Shown: in pieces, positions 26,221-35,742 of the stretch
How the letters are laid out: each line of letters starts with the position of its first letter
How positions within the stretch are numbered: position 1 is the first letter of the stretch
Assembly (NCBI GenBank): GCA_020723965.1
Contig: DYHW01000003.1
Span: 1-64,000 of the forward strand
DNA: 64,000 nucleotides
Origin: Melioribacter sp.
GTDB taxonomy: Bacteria; Bacteroidota; Ignavibacteria; Ignavibacteriales; Melioribacteraceae
Direction of reading: 5' to 3'
Position numbers and translations under genes: made by a program
Notes under the pieces: generated by a model
Told to the model about the DNA's origin: nothing
The model's database searches: none
Seen by the model: the letters and a program-made list of their open reading frames with translations, nothing else

Positions 26221-27026
26221 TCTTGTTGAAGAACTTATTTAAAGAAATTAAGATTTTGTTTCAGAAAAAAGAGCTTCGGTCAATTCACGACACAAATTTT
26301 CTTTCTCGTAAGCAAAAACTTGAAAATATACTCGGTTTCAAGATCAAAAAGAAAAAATACTATTTAAAAGCATTAACACACCGTTCGTATCTTGAACTAA
26401 ACCACGAATTAACAAAATCGAATGAGCGACTTGAATTTTTGGGCGACTCGGTTTTGAACATGATAATTGCAAAATATTTATTCGAGAACTTTTCTGACAA
26501 AGAGGAGGGATTCCTTACAAAGTCGCGTGCTTCTTTAGTAAATAGAGATAGGCTTTTTTCTGCTGCCGAAGAAATTGGTTTACTAGAATTGATCTTATAC
26601 AATCCCCGATATCTTAGCGATTCAAATGAAGGATTGAAATCGATACTTGCCGATGCATTGGAGGCATTAATTGGGGCAATTTATCTTGATCAGGGGATAG
26701 AGCTAGTGTCTTCATTTGTAATTAAGAAAATTATAGAGCCGTTCGAAGATGATGAATCTTTTCTTGCTGATAGAAATTTCAAAGGGCAGTTATTAGAATT
26801 TGCGCACACTAAAAAACTTCCTCTACCCAAATACGTTCTGGTTAGCGAAGAAGGACCTAGTCATAAGAAAGTATTTACAATTGATGTTTATGTTGATCAT
26901 AAATTTTATGGAAGAGGAATAGGCAGGAATAAAAAAAAAGCTGAGCAATCAGCTTCAGAAAAAGCGCTCTTATATATTAAAGAAAAACAAATGTTTTTTC
27001 CGGTTCACAACCTCACTGAAAATTAG
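26217..27026 (+). CDS. rnc: Ribonuclease III
   Basis: Double-stranded RNA endonuclease for rRNA maturation and mRNA decay; 269 residues. The catalytic signature NERLEFLGDSVLNMIIA is at about 68-84, and the second acidic cluster lies in ILADALEALIGAIYLD. A dsRNA-binding domain occupies about 185-255 (FKGQLLEFAHTK, EEGPSHKKVFTIDVYV, GIGRNKKKAEQSASEKAL). A ~40-residue basic extension before the nuclease domain is longer than in E. coli. It overlaps fabF by four bases (ATGA), a common acpP-fabF-rnc order. Confidence 0.97.
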   Translation: MILLKNLFKEIKILFQKKELRSIHDTNFLSRKQKLENILGFKIKKKKYYLKALTHRSYLELNHELTKSNERLEFLGDSVLNMIIAKYLFENFSDKEEGFLTKSRASLVNRDRLFSAAEEIGLLELILYNPRYLSDSNEGLKSILADALEALIGAIYLDQGIELVSSFVIKKIIEPFEDDESFLADRNFKGQLLEFAHTKKLPLPKYVLVSEEGPSHKKVFTIDVYVDHKFYGRGIGRNKKKAEQSASEKALLYIKEKQMFFPVHNLTEN

Positions 27027-27101
27027 TCTTCCTATTTCACACTTTTATTTATATTTCGCTACAAAAAAAATGATATTCCTAATCAATTACAGGAAAGATT
27101 T

Positions 27102-30002
27102 ATGAATAATTTCAAATTCTTTGACCGATTTGTTGATCGGCACATTGGACTAAACAGTAACGATGTAAAAAATATGTTGAATGCTATTGGTGTTGCCACA
27201 CTTGATGAATTGATAGACAAGACGATCCCTTTCTCAATTAGACTTAAAAAAGAGTTAGAACTTGAACCAGCACTAAGTGAAGTTGAATATTTAGCCAGAC
27301 TAAAGACTATTGCTGCCAAAAACAAAGTATTCAAAAATTATATTGGGCTTGGTTATCATCCAACAATTACACCGGGAGTAATAAAAAGAAATATTTTAGA
27401 AAACCCAGGCTGGTATACTCAGTACACTCCGTATCAAGCAGAAATATCGCAGGGGCGGCTTGAAGCGCTTTTAAATTTTCAAACAATGGTGTGCGACTTA
27501 ACCGGAATGCCTCTTGCTAATGCATCTCTTCTTGATGAAGCAACAGCAGCGGCAGAGGCAATGAGTATGCTTTACTCCGTTACAAAAACCGCAAAGAAAA
27601 ACAGAAAAGTTTTTTGGATTTCGGAAGAAGTTCTACCGCAAACTATAGATGTATTGTTGTCTCGTTCAGCTCCTTTAGGAATTGAAGTGCAGATTGGAAA
27701 TCATAATAGTGTTGAATTGTCTGACGATATTTTTGGTATTCTTGTTCAGTATCCTTCTGCAAACGGAGAGGTTTATGACTATTCAGATTTATTTGCTCAG
27801 TCTGATTCGAAGGGGATTTTTAAAGTAGTAGCGGCAGATATACTTTCACTTGCTTTATTAAAGGCGCCCGGAGAATTTGGGGCAGACGTTGTAGTTGGTT
27901 CGACACAAAGATTTGGCGTTCCTATGGGTTATGGCGGTCCGCACGCCGCATTCTTTGCAACAAAAGAAGAATTCAAGCGGCAAATACCGGGCAGACTAAT
28001 CGGTGTTTCGATCGATTCGAACGGAAATCCAGCTTTACGAATGGCGCTTCAAACACGAGAGCAGCATATCAAGCGTGAACATGCAACAAGCAATATTTGC
28101 ACTTCACAAGTTCTTCTTGCAATAATGGCAAGTATGTATGCTGTTTATCATGGACCAAAAGGAATAAAAGCTATTGCTGCAAGAGTTAATAATCTTGCTA
28201 AAGTTTTGGAAAAAGGGTTGAAGGAATTAAACGTTAAGCAAGTTAATCAAAATTATTTTGATACACTTAAAGTTGTTCTTTTATCCGATGATGATATTGC
28301 CAAAGTGAAAAATTCTGCTCTCGAACATAGAATAAATTTTAGGTATTATGATAAAACATCTATTGGCATATCTATCGCAGAACCGCATGCAATTAAAGAT
28401 ATTGTGGAAATATTAGAAATATTTGCTAAAATTCTTGGTAAATCCTTTGATCAAAATAAGTTTATCTCTGGGTTAAATTCCTTTCCTAACTCATTTCTGT
28501 ATTGTCTTGAGCGTAAGTCAAAATTTTTAACACATCCGGTTTTCAATTCTTATTACTCCGAAACTGAAATGCTTCGCTACATAAAAAATTTAGAAAAAAA
28601 AGATCTATCGCTTACGACTTCGATGATACCACTAGGCTCATGCACTATGAAATTAAATGCGTCAACAGAAATGTTTGGAATTAGCTGGGAAGAATTTGCA
28701 GAGTTGCATCCATTTGCTCCTATAGACCAAGCCGAAGGTTATTTGCAACTCTTTAAAGAATTAGAAAATGATATAGCAGAAGTTACCGGCTTAGACGCTG
28801 TTTCACTTCAACCAAACTCTGGCGCACAAGGTGAATATACCGGATTGATGGTTATCAGAGCTTATCATATTAGCAGGGGCGAAAAAGAGCGTAACGTTGT
28901 TTTGATCCCTTCATCTGCGCACGGTACAAACCCTGCAAGCGCAGTAATGGCAGGCGGAAAAGTTGTTGTTGTTAAGTGTGATGTTGACGGCAATATTGAT
29001 ATAGATGATTTGAAAGCCAAAGCAGAACAATACCAAGAAACTCTTTCTTCTTTGATTGTTACTTATCCATCAACACATGGCGTTTTTGAAGAAAGTATAA
29101 AAGAGATTTGTGAAATAATTCACCAGTACGGCGGACAAGTATATATGGATGGTGCCAACCTGAATGCTCAACTAGGTTTAACTAGTCCGGGATTTATTGG
29201 CGCGGATGTTTGCCATCTTAACTTGCATAAGACTTTTGCAATACCGCACGGCGGCGGCGGACCTGGCGCTGGACCAATTGCAGTTGCAAAACATCTTTCT
29301 CCATTTTTACCAGGCCATCCAATTATTAAGATCAGCGGAGAAAATGCAATTCATGCAGTTTCTGCTGCACCATGGGGAAGCGCCGGCATTCTTCCTATTT
29401 CACATTCTTACATAAAAATGTTGGGGACAATGGGGTTAACCGATGCAACCAAAGCAGCGATACTAAATGCAAATTATTTAAAAGCAAAACTCGCCCAGCA
29501 TTATCCTGCGCTATATAGCGGAAAGAATGGTTTTGTTGCTCATGAGTTGATTTTTGATTGTCGCCCTTTTAAAATTTCAGCAAATATTGAGGTCGAAGAT
29601 ATAGCAAAACGCCTGATCGATTATGGATTTCACGCGCCTACAGTTTCTTTCCCGGTTCCAGGCACTCTTATGGTTGAGCCGACAGAGAGCGAATCATTGA
29701 AAGAACTAGATAGATTTGTTGAGGCAATGATTTCAATAAAGCGCGAGATTGAAGAAATTGAAAACGGAATTCTTAACAGAGAAGACAATCCGCTCAAAAA
29801 TTCTCCGCACACTGTTGAATTTCTTATGCAAGAAGAATGGAAACACTCTTACTCTCGTGAGCGCGCAGCTTTTCCCGTTAAGGCAGTTCGCTATAATAAA
29901 TTTTGGCCAAGTGTTGGAAGAATTAATAATGCTTACGGCGATCGTAACCTAATTTGCAGCTGTTTGCCTGTATCCGAATATGAAGAGGAGAATGTGAATT
30001 GA
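27102..30002 (+). CDS. gcvP: Glycine dehydrogenase (decarboxylating), full-length P-protein
   Basis: PLP enzyme of the glycine cleavage system that decarboxylates glycine and passes the aminomethyl group to the H-protein lipoyl arm. The 966 residues are the single-chain form, with both halves fused. The N-terminal half starts [17 protein letters not shown] and includes [11 protein letters not shown] and GGPHAAFFA. The C-terminal half carries [17 protein letters not shown] and the PLP-binding Lys710 in [18 protein letters not shown]. gcvT, gcvH and lpd are not in the window. The 75-base leader is too short for a glycine riboswitch and shows none. Confidence 0.98.
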   Translation: MNNFKFFDRFVDRHIGLNSNDVKNMLNAIGVATLDELIDKTIPFSIRLKKELELEPALSEVEYLARLKTIAAKNKVFKNYIGLGYHPTITPGVIKRNILENPGWYTQYTPYQAEISQGRLEALLNFQTMVCDLTGMPLANASLLDEATAAAEAMSMLYSVTKTAKKNRKVFWISEEVLPQTIDVLLSRSAPLGIEVQIGNHNSVELSDDIFGILVQYPSANGEVYDYSDLFAQSDSKGIFKVVAADILSLALLKAPGEFGADVVVGSTQRFGVPMGYGGPHAAFFATKEEFKRQIPGRLIGVSIDSNGNPALRMALQTREQHIKREHATSNICTSQVLLAIMASMYAVYHGPKGIKAIAARVNNLAKVLEKGLKELNVKQVNQNYFDTLKVVLLSDDDIAKVKNSALEHRINFRYYDKTSIGISIAEPHAIKDIVEILEIFAKILGKSFDQNKFISGLNSFPNSFLYCLERKSKFLTHPVFNSYYSETEMLRYIKNLEKKDLSLTTSMIPLGSCTMKLNASTEMFGISWEEFAELHPFAPIDQAEGYLQLFKELENDIAEVTGLDAVSLQPNSGAQGEYTGLMVIRAYHISRGEKERNVVLIPSSAHGTNPASAVMAGGKVVVVKCDVDGNIDIDDLKAKAEQYQETLSSLIVTYPSTHGVFEESIKEICEIIHQYGGQVYMDGANLNAQLGLTSPGFIGADVCHLNLHKTFAIPHGGGGPGAGPIAVAKHLSPFLPGHPIIKISGENAIHAVSAAPWGSAGILPISHSYIKMLGTMGLTDATKAAILNANYLKAKLAQHYPALYSGKNGFVAHELIFDCRPFKISANIEVEDIAKRLIDYGFHAPTVSFPVPGTLMVEPTESESLKELDRFVEAMISIKREIEEIENGILNREDNPLKNSPHTVEFLMQEEWKHSYSRERAAFPVKAVRYNKFWPSVGRINNAYGDRNLICSCLPVSEYEEENVN

Positions 30003-30424
30003 ACGATTCTTATGAAATGGAAACGATCTGCAAATTACTTTCGAGAAGCAGAACGATAGCGGTAGTTGGATTATCTGATAACCCCGACCGCACAAGCAGG
30101 CAGATTGCAGAATTTCTTATTGAAAAAGGTTTTAAGGTCGTTGGTGTTAATCCGGCAATAAAAAAAGCCGGTGAAATTGAGGTTTATCCCGATCTCACAT
30201 CAATTCCTTTCGAGATTGATATAGTGGATGTATTCCGCAGATCGGAAACAATTCCGGAATTGATTGACGAGGTTATTTCTAAAAATCCCAAAGCGCTTTG
30301 GCTTCAACAAGGCATAAGAAATGACCAAGCCGTTAAGCCAGTAATTGATAAAGGGATAATCACTATACAGGATAAGTGCATTGCTGTTTATTATAATTTA
30401 TGCAAAGCGTTTAATAAAAATTGA
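29999..30424 (+). CDS. CoA-binding (YccU-type) protein
   Basis: A 141-residue single-domain protein of the CoA_binding_2 family, a Rossmann fold related to succinyl-CoA synthetase alpha. Motifs are [51 protein letters not shown] and [10 protein letters not shown] with a terminal [10 protein letters not shown]. The precise role is unknown. The start is TTG at 29999, overlapping the gcvP stop by four bases. Confidence 0.88.
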   Translation: MNDSYEMETICKLLSRSRTIAVVGLSDNPDRTSRQIAEFLIEKGFKVVGVNPAIKKAGEIEVYPDLTSIPFEIDIVDVFRRSETIPELIDEVISKNPKALWLQQGIRNDQAVKPVIDKGIITIQDKCIAVYYNLCKAFNKN

Positions 30425-30436
30425 TTGTCGCACTAA

Positions 30437-31768
30437 ATGAAATTAGTAGTATTATATTTTAGTTTATTTTTCTTTCTCTGCGCAAAAATATATGCAGACT
30501 ATACAGATTCTGTTTTTGTCGATGAGAAACGCAAGGTGATTGTGGATTCAATAAAGTTAAGTGGAAATGAAATAACCAAAGATTTTATTATTCTTCGAGA
30601 ACTTACTTTTAGTGCAGGCGATACCATAAATGGAAAAACTCTTCGTTTTAACCGGGAACGTATTTTTAGCTTGGGCTTATTCAGTCGTGTAGAATTGTAT
30701 TTAACACAAAAAAGTGAAAAGAACATTGTTACAATTGATGTGAAAGAGAGTTGGTATATCTATCCAATTCCATTTTGGTATGTTCAAGAAAATGAACTTA
30801 AAAAATCAACTTACGGAATCAATTTTGTCTATAAAAATTTTAGAGGAAGAAACGAAACTATCAGAACAATGATCGGATTAGGTTATAACCCTTATCTAAT
30901 TTTGCTTTATAGAAATCCCGCCTTCCTTTATGAAGGCGATATAAGTATGACAATTGGTTTTAGCTATTATAATTTTTCAAACAGAAGTTCAAATGCAAAA
31001 AAAATAGCCGGAAAAGATTTTTCTAATAAATTCTTAAGAGGAAGTTTCGGTTTTGGGAAAAGATTCGATCAGTTTAATTCTGCTGCAATAGGTTTCGGTT
31101 TTGATTACATCAAACCCTCAATTGAGCCGATTGATCGTATCACTGCTTCTGGGAATAATCAAGATCAACTTTCTTCTGTAACACTAAGTTATTTATATGA
31201 TTCGCGGGATTTAATTCAGTATGCCCAGAACGGAATAATGGCATTGGCTCGGGTTACTCATAAAGGATTTGGGGCCAACCGAGTTAACTACAATATTTTT
31301 GAGGTTGATTTTCGTGAATTCAGAAAGCTTATAAATAACTTATCCGGCAAGTGGCGGCTCACTTACCGTCATACTTTTGGCAAGTGTATTCCTTTTTATG
31401 ATCAATCGTTTCTCGGTTACGATGAATTGGTTAGAGGGAATGCGGCAAATAAAAGGGAAGGGAACAACTACATTTTAACTTCATTAGAGATGAATTACCC
31501 TATACTTTATGAATGGGACCTTAGCGTTAAACTTCCTTTGCTTCCGGAAAAACTGACCTCTGCCCGCATAGGAATTTTTATTCATGCCTTTTACGATGCA
31601 GGTTCAACCTTTAATAACAACGCACAGTTAACTTTGAAAGATTTTTATTCAGGATATGGCATTGGGATAACTTTTTTAATACTTCCATTTAACGCTATTC
31701 GTTTTGAATATGCCTTAAACGAATTAGGTAAAGGAGAATACTTGATTGGAACAGGTTTTTCTTTCTAA
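30437..31768 (+). CDS. Single-POTRA outer-membrane beta-barrel protein (BamA/TamA-like)
   Basis: A 443-residue Omp85-superfamily protein. A signal peptide covers about residues 1-20 (hydrophobic run ending KIYA). One POTRA domain follows at about 33-105 (VDSIKLSGNEITKDFIILRE, FSLGLFSRVELYL, IVTIDVKE). The rest is a 'bacterial surface antigen' barrel rich in alternating aromatic residues, closing with YLIGTGFSF, whose terminal phenylalanine fits the beta-signal. BamA normally has five POTRA domains and about 800 residues, so this is an accessory member, not BamA. It implies an outer membrane. Its substrate is unknown. The rsmE start lies within its last codons. Confidence 0.85.
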   Translation: MKLVVLYFSLFFFLCAKIYADYTDSVFVDEKRKVIVDSIKLSGNEITKDFIILRELTFSAGDTINGKTLRFNRERIFSLGLFSRVELYLTQKSEKNIVTIDVKESWYIYPIPFWYVQENELKKSTYGINFVYKNFRGRNETIRTMIGLGYNPYLILLYRNPAFLYEGDISMTIGFSYYNFSNRSSNAKKIAGKDFSNKFLRGSFGFGKRFDQFNSAAIGFGFDYIKPSIEPIDRITASGNNQDQLSSVTLSYLYDSRDLIQYAQNGIMALARVTHKGFGANRVNYNIFEVDFREFRKLINNLSGKWRLTYRHTFGKCIPFYDQSFLGYDELVRGNAANKREGNNYILTSLEMNYPILYEWDLSVKLPLLPEKLTSARIGIFIHAFYDAGSTFNNNAQLTLKDFYSGYGIGITFLILPFNAIRFEYALNELGKGEYLIGTGFSF

Positions 31769-32459
31769 TATCGATTTATATTACACGCATATTCCGGTTA
31801 GAAACGGCTTGATCGAATTGGAAAGCGATGAATTTCATCATATTAAAAATGTGATGAGACATAGAATAGGCGATGCCATTTATGTAACCGATGGCGAAGG
31901 GAAAATTTATCTTGCTGTAATTGCCGAATTTCATAAACAGAATTTGTTTTGTTCAATTAAAAAAACATTTTGGTACGAGAACAAATTATCAAATATATTT
32001 TTTGCAATTCCAAGATTAAAAAATAGAGACCGGTTCGAATATGCACTCGAAAAATGTGTAGAGTTAGGAATTACAAACTTCATCGTATATGATTCCGTTC
32101 GTTCAATAGCTAAAGGAGAGAAATTAGAACGCTGGAGAAAGATTTTAATCTCTGCAATGAAACAATCTTTAAGAGCGTGGCTTCCAAACATCGAACAGAT
32201 ATCTTCACTTGAAAAGCTAATAAATGAAGCGGGGGAAAGAGTATTGTTTGATCAGAAAGCCGAAACAGATTTTAATAAAAATAGAGCGGCAATCATAAAC
32301 TCTAACCAGAAATATATTTTTATATTCGGTCCAGAAGGCGGTTTGAACGATGATGAGTTAAGATTACTGCACAACACTGCAAAAGTCAGATTAACTTATA
32401 ACAGGTTGAGAAGTGAAACAGCAATTGTTGCCGCTGCCTCAATGATAGCTGTCTCTTAA
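31746..32459 (+). CDS. rsmE: 16S rRNA (uracil(1498)-N3)-methyltransferase
   Basis: SPOUT-class methyltransferase that modifies U1498 of 16S rRNA, 237 residues. The PUA-like N-terminus has LESDEFHHIKNVMRHRIGDAI. The knotted catalytic domain shows KCVELGITNFIVY, FIFGPEGGLNDDEL and LRSETAIVAAASMIAV. The chosen start is TTG at 31746, because AAGGAG stands nine bases upstream (31731-31736) inside the preceding gene. Confidence 0.94.
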   Translation: MEQVFLSNIDLYYTHIPVRNGLIELESDEFHHIKNVMRHRIGDAIYVTDGEGKIYLAVIAEFHKQNLFCSIKKTFWYENKLSNIFFAIPRLKNRDRFEYALEKCVELGITNFIVYDSVRSIAKGEKLERWRKILISAMKQSLRAWLPNIEQISSLEKLINEAGERVLFDQKAETDFNKNRAAIINSNQKYIFIFGPEGGLNDDELRLLHNTAKVRLTYNRLRSETAIVAAASMIAVS

Positions 32460-33277
32460 ATTAATTCGATCGATTTTTTTACCAATCGTTCAAAATCCTT
32501 TTTTACCATTTCAGCGGTTTCTATCACTTCTTGATGAGAGAGTTTTTGAGGCGATAAACCGGCGGCAAAATTTGTAATGCAAGAAATTGAAGCTGTTTTC
32601 AGTCCGATTGATGCCGCATAGATTGCTTCATGTACGGTCGACATTCCAACAGCGTCGCCCCCAAATTTAGAGATCATTTTTATCTCTGCAGGCGTTTCGT
32701 AACTCGGTCCTTTCGTTAACCAATAAACGCCTTCTCTCAAAAGTATTTTTTCTTCGAGAGATGCTTTTCTGATCTTTTCAGATAAATCTTTAGATGGAAA
32801 ATCTAAGAATGAATTACGCTTCTCTAACGAAGTTAAACCGATCAAACTTGCTAATTCTTTTTTAATGTTTATCCCGTTCATTGAAGAAGCAAGCATAAGA
32901 TCGCCCGGCTTGAAATTGGGATTTACGCCGCCGGCAGCATTCGTTAAAATTATTATGCAGCAATTTAATTTTGAGGCAATGTGAATTGGCAAAACACACT
33001 GCGAAATCGAATACCCTTCGTAAAAGTGGATCCTGCCTTGAACAATCATCAATTTTTTATCTGCATACTTTGAAAAGTGAAGAAATCCATGATGTCCTTG
33101 AACTGTGGAGATCGGATATTGCGGAAGTGAAGAAGTTGCAATCGATTTTATGGTTTCTACTTTTTCAGCAAAATCGCCAAGCCCACTTCCTAATACAATA
33201 CAAATCTCAGGTTCAAAAGGGATCTGCTTTGCAACAGTCTCTACTGTGTTTCGATACTTAGCATTTAGATTTAGCAT
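32456..33277 (-). CDS. Purine nucleoside phosphorylase (inosine/guanosine type)
   Basis: Cleaves purine nucleosides with phosphate to free base and (deoxy)ribose-1-phosphate. The 273-residue, trimeric-type sequence has the phosphate loop IVLGSGLGDFAEKVE, VQGHHGFLHF, GRIHFYEGYS, and the signature TNAAGGVNPNFKPGDLMLA with MNGIN. The base-binding region GGDAVGMSTVHEAIYA follows. It is the last gene of a leftward cdd-tdk-nupC-PNP set and shares one base with nupC (TGATG). It is close to PunA/XapA of other bacteria. Confidence 0.93.
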   Translation of the reverse strand: MLNLNAKYRNTVETVAKQIPFEPEICIVLGSGLGDFAEKVETIKSIATSSLPQYPISTVQGHHGFLHFSKYADKKLMIVQGRIHFYEGYSISQCVLPIHIASKLNCCIIILTNAAGGVNPNFKPGDLMLASSMNGINIKKELASLIGLTSLEKRNSFLDFPSKDLSEKIRKASLEEKILLREGVYWLTKGPSYETPAEIKMISKFGGDAVGMSTVHEAIYAASIGLKTASISCITNFAAGLSPQKLSHQEVIETAEMVKKDFERLVKKSIELI

Positions 33278-34632
33278 CAGAACAAAATTCCCGCTAATGT
33301 AGCTGTAAGTAATGTTGCAAGTGTTCCGCCAGTAATTGCTCTAATTCCTAACTTAGCAAGGTCAGGTCTTCTATTTGGTGCTAGAGGAGAAATACCTCCA
33401 ATTTGAATTGCTATCGAACTGAAATTTGCAAAACCGCACAATACATAAGTTGCCATCAAAATAGCTTTAGAGTTAATAAGACTTTTAGTTTCAAGAAGTT
33501 TTGCAAGGTCTAAGTAAGCAACAAATTCATTTAACACTACTTTTGTTCCAAGCAAAGATCCAAAATGATAAGCTCCTTCCCATGGAACGCCAATTCCATA
33601 AGCTAGAAATTGAAGTATCGAGCCGAATAAAAATTGGAGACTAAATGTTACGCCATACTGAGAATATAAATAAGCATTCAAACCGGAAATAGTTCCGACC
33701 CATCCGAGGAAATAATTTATCAAGGCAACAATAGCAATAAAGGCGATAAGCATTGCGCCAACATTCAAAGCAAGCCCTAGACCATCAGATGCGCCAACAG
33801 CTGCGGCTTCAATTACATTTGATGCGTTTTTTTCTACTTTTACTTTAACTTTTCCTTTAGTTTCAGGTTCTGATGTTTCTGGAAAAATAATTTTTGAAAT
33901 TAACATAGCCGCGGGAGCTGCCATAACGCTTGCGCCAAGAAGGTGAGTGGCAAAGATCAGCTGTGCTTCTTTTAATGGAAGATTATTGGCGTCTGCAAAA
34001 GCTTGTCCTAACATTTGAATATATGCTGCCATAACACCGCCGGCAATAGTTGCCATTCCGCCAACCATAATTGTCAACAACTCGCTTTGTGTCATTCCTT
34101 TTAGAAAAGGTTTGATCATTAACGGCGCTTCAGTTTGACCGACAAAGATATTTGCAGTGCAAGAAAGAGATTCAGCGCCGCTTGTTCCCATAATTTTTGC
34201 AAATAACCAAGCCATTCCTTGAACAATCTTCTGCATAATTCCTAAATAGTAAAGAACAGACATCAAACTTGCGAAGAAGATAATTGTTGGCAATACTTGG
34301 AATGCAAAGAAAACACCCAAACTTCCATCATTGCCGGGTCCTAAGCCAAGATTTCCAAAAACAAATTTGGCGCCTTCGGTTGTAAAGTTGAGAATCAACA
34401 CAAAGAAACTGCTAATGAATCTGAAGAACTCTTTAATCCAGCCAAGAGGCGCAAAAAAGGTTCCGAGCGTTTCTCCTTTGATTATGAATATGGCAAATGT
34501 TATTTGAATCAACAAACCGCTGCCAACTAACCGCCAATTTATTTTCTTTTTGTTGTTGGAAATTAGGAATGCAATGCCAAGAATGATTGCAATGCCAAGA
34601 ATGCCTCTTAAAAGCGAAACGAGAAATTCCAT
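33277..34632 (-). CDS. nupC: NupC-type concentrative nucleoside transporter
   Basis: Cation-coupled nucleoside importer in the inner membrane, 451 residues with about ten hydrophobic helices. Family landmarks are GQTEAPLMIKPFLKGMTQSE, the GGMATIAGGVMAAYIQML gate segment, and LLGASVMAAPAAMLISKIIFPE. The C-terminal nucleoside-transport domain holds VLNEFVAYLDLAKL and ATYVLCGFANFSSIAIQIGG. It supplies substrates for the enzymes encoded on either side: cdd and tdk upstream, the phosphorylase downstream. Confidence 0.95.
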   Translation of the reverse strand: MEFLVSLLRGILGIAIILGIAFLISNNKKKINWRLVGSGLLIQITFAIFIIKGETLGTFFAPLGWIKEFFRFISSFFVLILNFTTEGAKFVFGNLGLGPGNDGSLGVFFAFQVLPTIIFFASLMSVLYYLGIMQKIVQGMAWLFAKIMGTSGAESLSCTANIFVGQTEAPLMIKPFLKGMTQSELLTIMVGGMATIAGGVMAAYIQMLGQAFADANNLPLKEAQLIFATHLLGASVMAAPAAMLISKIIFPETSEPETKGKVKVKVEKNASNVIEAAAVGASDGLGLALNVGAMLIAFIAIVALINYFLGWVGTISGLNAYLYSQYGVTFSLQFLFGSILQFLAYGIGVPWEGAYHFGSLLGTKVVLNEFVAYLDLAKLLETKSLINSKAILMATYVLCGFANFSSIAIQIGGISPLAPNRRPDLAKLGIRAITGGTLATLLTATLAGILF

Positions 34633-34645
34633 TTATCCCTCTATT

Positions 34646-35218
34646 TTATTCTGGAATGTAGTGACACTTTCTGCAGCGAGCTTCGTAACTATCAGACGCA
34701 CCAACCAGCACACGCTCGCTTGAAACGATTTTACGTTGTGTTCTATCTGCGGGATTTCCGCATACAACACATATTGCTAAAGTCTTTGTGATATATTCAG
34801 CAACAGCAAGAAGCTGCGGAATCGGCTCGAACGGAATACCGCGGTAATCTTGATCCAAACCTGCTACAATTACACGCCTGCCTTCATTAGCAAGTTTGTT
34901 GCACACCTCGATGAGTTCATTATTAAAAAATTGAGCTTCGTCTATACCTATGACTTGAGCATTTTTTGCATGATCTAAAATTTCATTTGCCGACTCAACA
35001 AGAATTGAGGGGAGAGATTGTTCGCTATGAGAGACAATATCTGAAGTAGAATAACGAACATCAATTTTCGGTTTGAATATCTTTACGTTAAGTTTTGCAA
35101 TATTCGCTCTGCGAAGACGGCGAATAAGTTCTTCAGTTTTACCGCTGAACATACAGCCGGCAATTACTTCGATCCAGCCGGTCTCTTTGGGTGTAGAGTG
35201 TGGAGTGAATTCGTGCAT
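34646..35218 (-). CDS. tdk: Thymidine kinase (type II)
   Basis: Phosphorylates thymidine and deoxyuridine with ATP; 190 residues. Walker A GCMFSGKT is at 21-28, preceded by a short N-terminal extension. The acidic Walker B region is [11 protein letters not shown] structural zinc site is formed by CVVCGNPA and CRKCHY near the C-terminus, and the lasso region contains [15 protein letters not shown]. It overlaps the cdd stop by one base, so the genes of this salvage set are tightly coupled. Confidence 0.96.
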   Translation of the reverse strand: MHEFTPHSTPKETGWIEVIAGCMFSGKTEELIRRLRRANIAKLNVKIFKPKIDVRYSTSDIVSHSEQSLPSILVESANEILDHAKNAQVIGIDEAQFFNNELIEVCNKLANEGRRVIVAGLDQDYRGIPFEPIPQLLAVAEYITKTLAICVVCGNPADRTQRKIVSSERVLVGASDSYEARCRKCHYIPE

Positions 35219-35655
35219 TATCTTAAATGTTCCTCGCCGAATGAAAATGGAAGCAGCTCGCTCAGTTTCATTGATTTTATTTCGCCGTTTTTATTTGTCA
35301 TTACAACATCAATCTCTTTTCCGCAAAGTTCGAAAAGCACTTGTCTGCATGCACCGCAAGGGGGGCAAAAATCATCAGCGTCGCTTGCAATAGCAATAGC
35401 TTTAAATTTTCTTTCTCCATCTAGTATGGCTTGAAAAACTGCGGTGCGCTCTGCACAAATAGTTAAACTATAAGATGAATTTTCGATGTTTGCGCCTTGA
35501 TAAACTTTTCCGCTTTCTGCTAATAAAGCAGCCCCTACATGAAATTTAGAATATGTTGGTAACGCTTTTGATTTAGCCTGAACGGCTAGTTCCGCAAGTT
35601 GTCTCTGTGTCATAATATGATTATTGGTAAGAATATTTTTTTCCATGTCCGGCAT
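35218..35655 (-). CDS. cdd: Cytidine deaminase
   Basis: Zinc enzyme that deaminates cytidine and deoxycytidine. The small tetrameric form is recognised by [30 protein letters not shown] (zinc Cys and catalytic Glu) and [13 protein letters not shown] (two further zinc ligands). The 145-residue reading starts at the ATG at 35655; an internal ATG at 35613 (MTQRQLAEL) gives 131 residues, closer to the family length, and may be the real start. It is the first gene of the nucleoside-salvage operon and probably carries its promoter in the 87-base gap upstream. Confidence 0.95.
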   Translation of the reverse strand: MPDMEKNILTNNHIMTQRQLAELAVQAKSKALPTYSKFHVGAALLAESGKVYQGANIENSSYSLTICAERTAVFQAILDGERKFKAIAIASDADDFCPPCGACRQVLFELCGKEIDVVMTNKNGEIKSMKLSELLPFSFGEEHLR

Positions 35656-35742
35656 AACTCATATAGTAAAGAATAAATGTTAATTTACTTCAGAACAATT
35701 TTTCTGGTTATGAATTTATCTCAAACAAAACAAAAATCAAAA

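Noticed and set aside
27027-27101. Possible glycine riboswitch before gcvP
   Set aside because: The gap is only 75 bases, AT-rich and without the paired glycine aptamer cores.
32020-32060. tRNA-like GGTTCGAAT sequence
   Set aside because: It lies in the conserved coding frame of rsmE and has no acceptor or anticodon stems around it.
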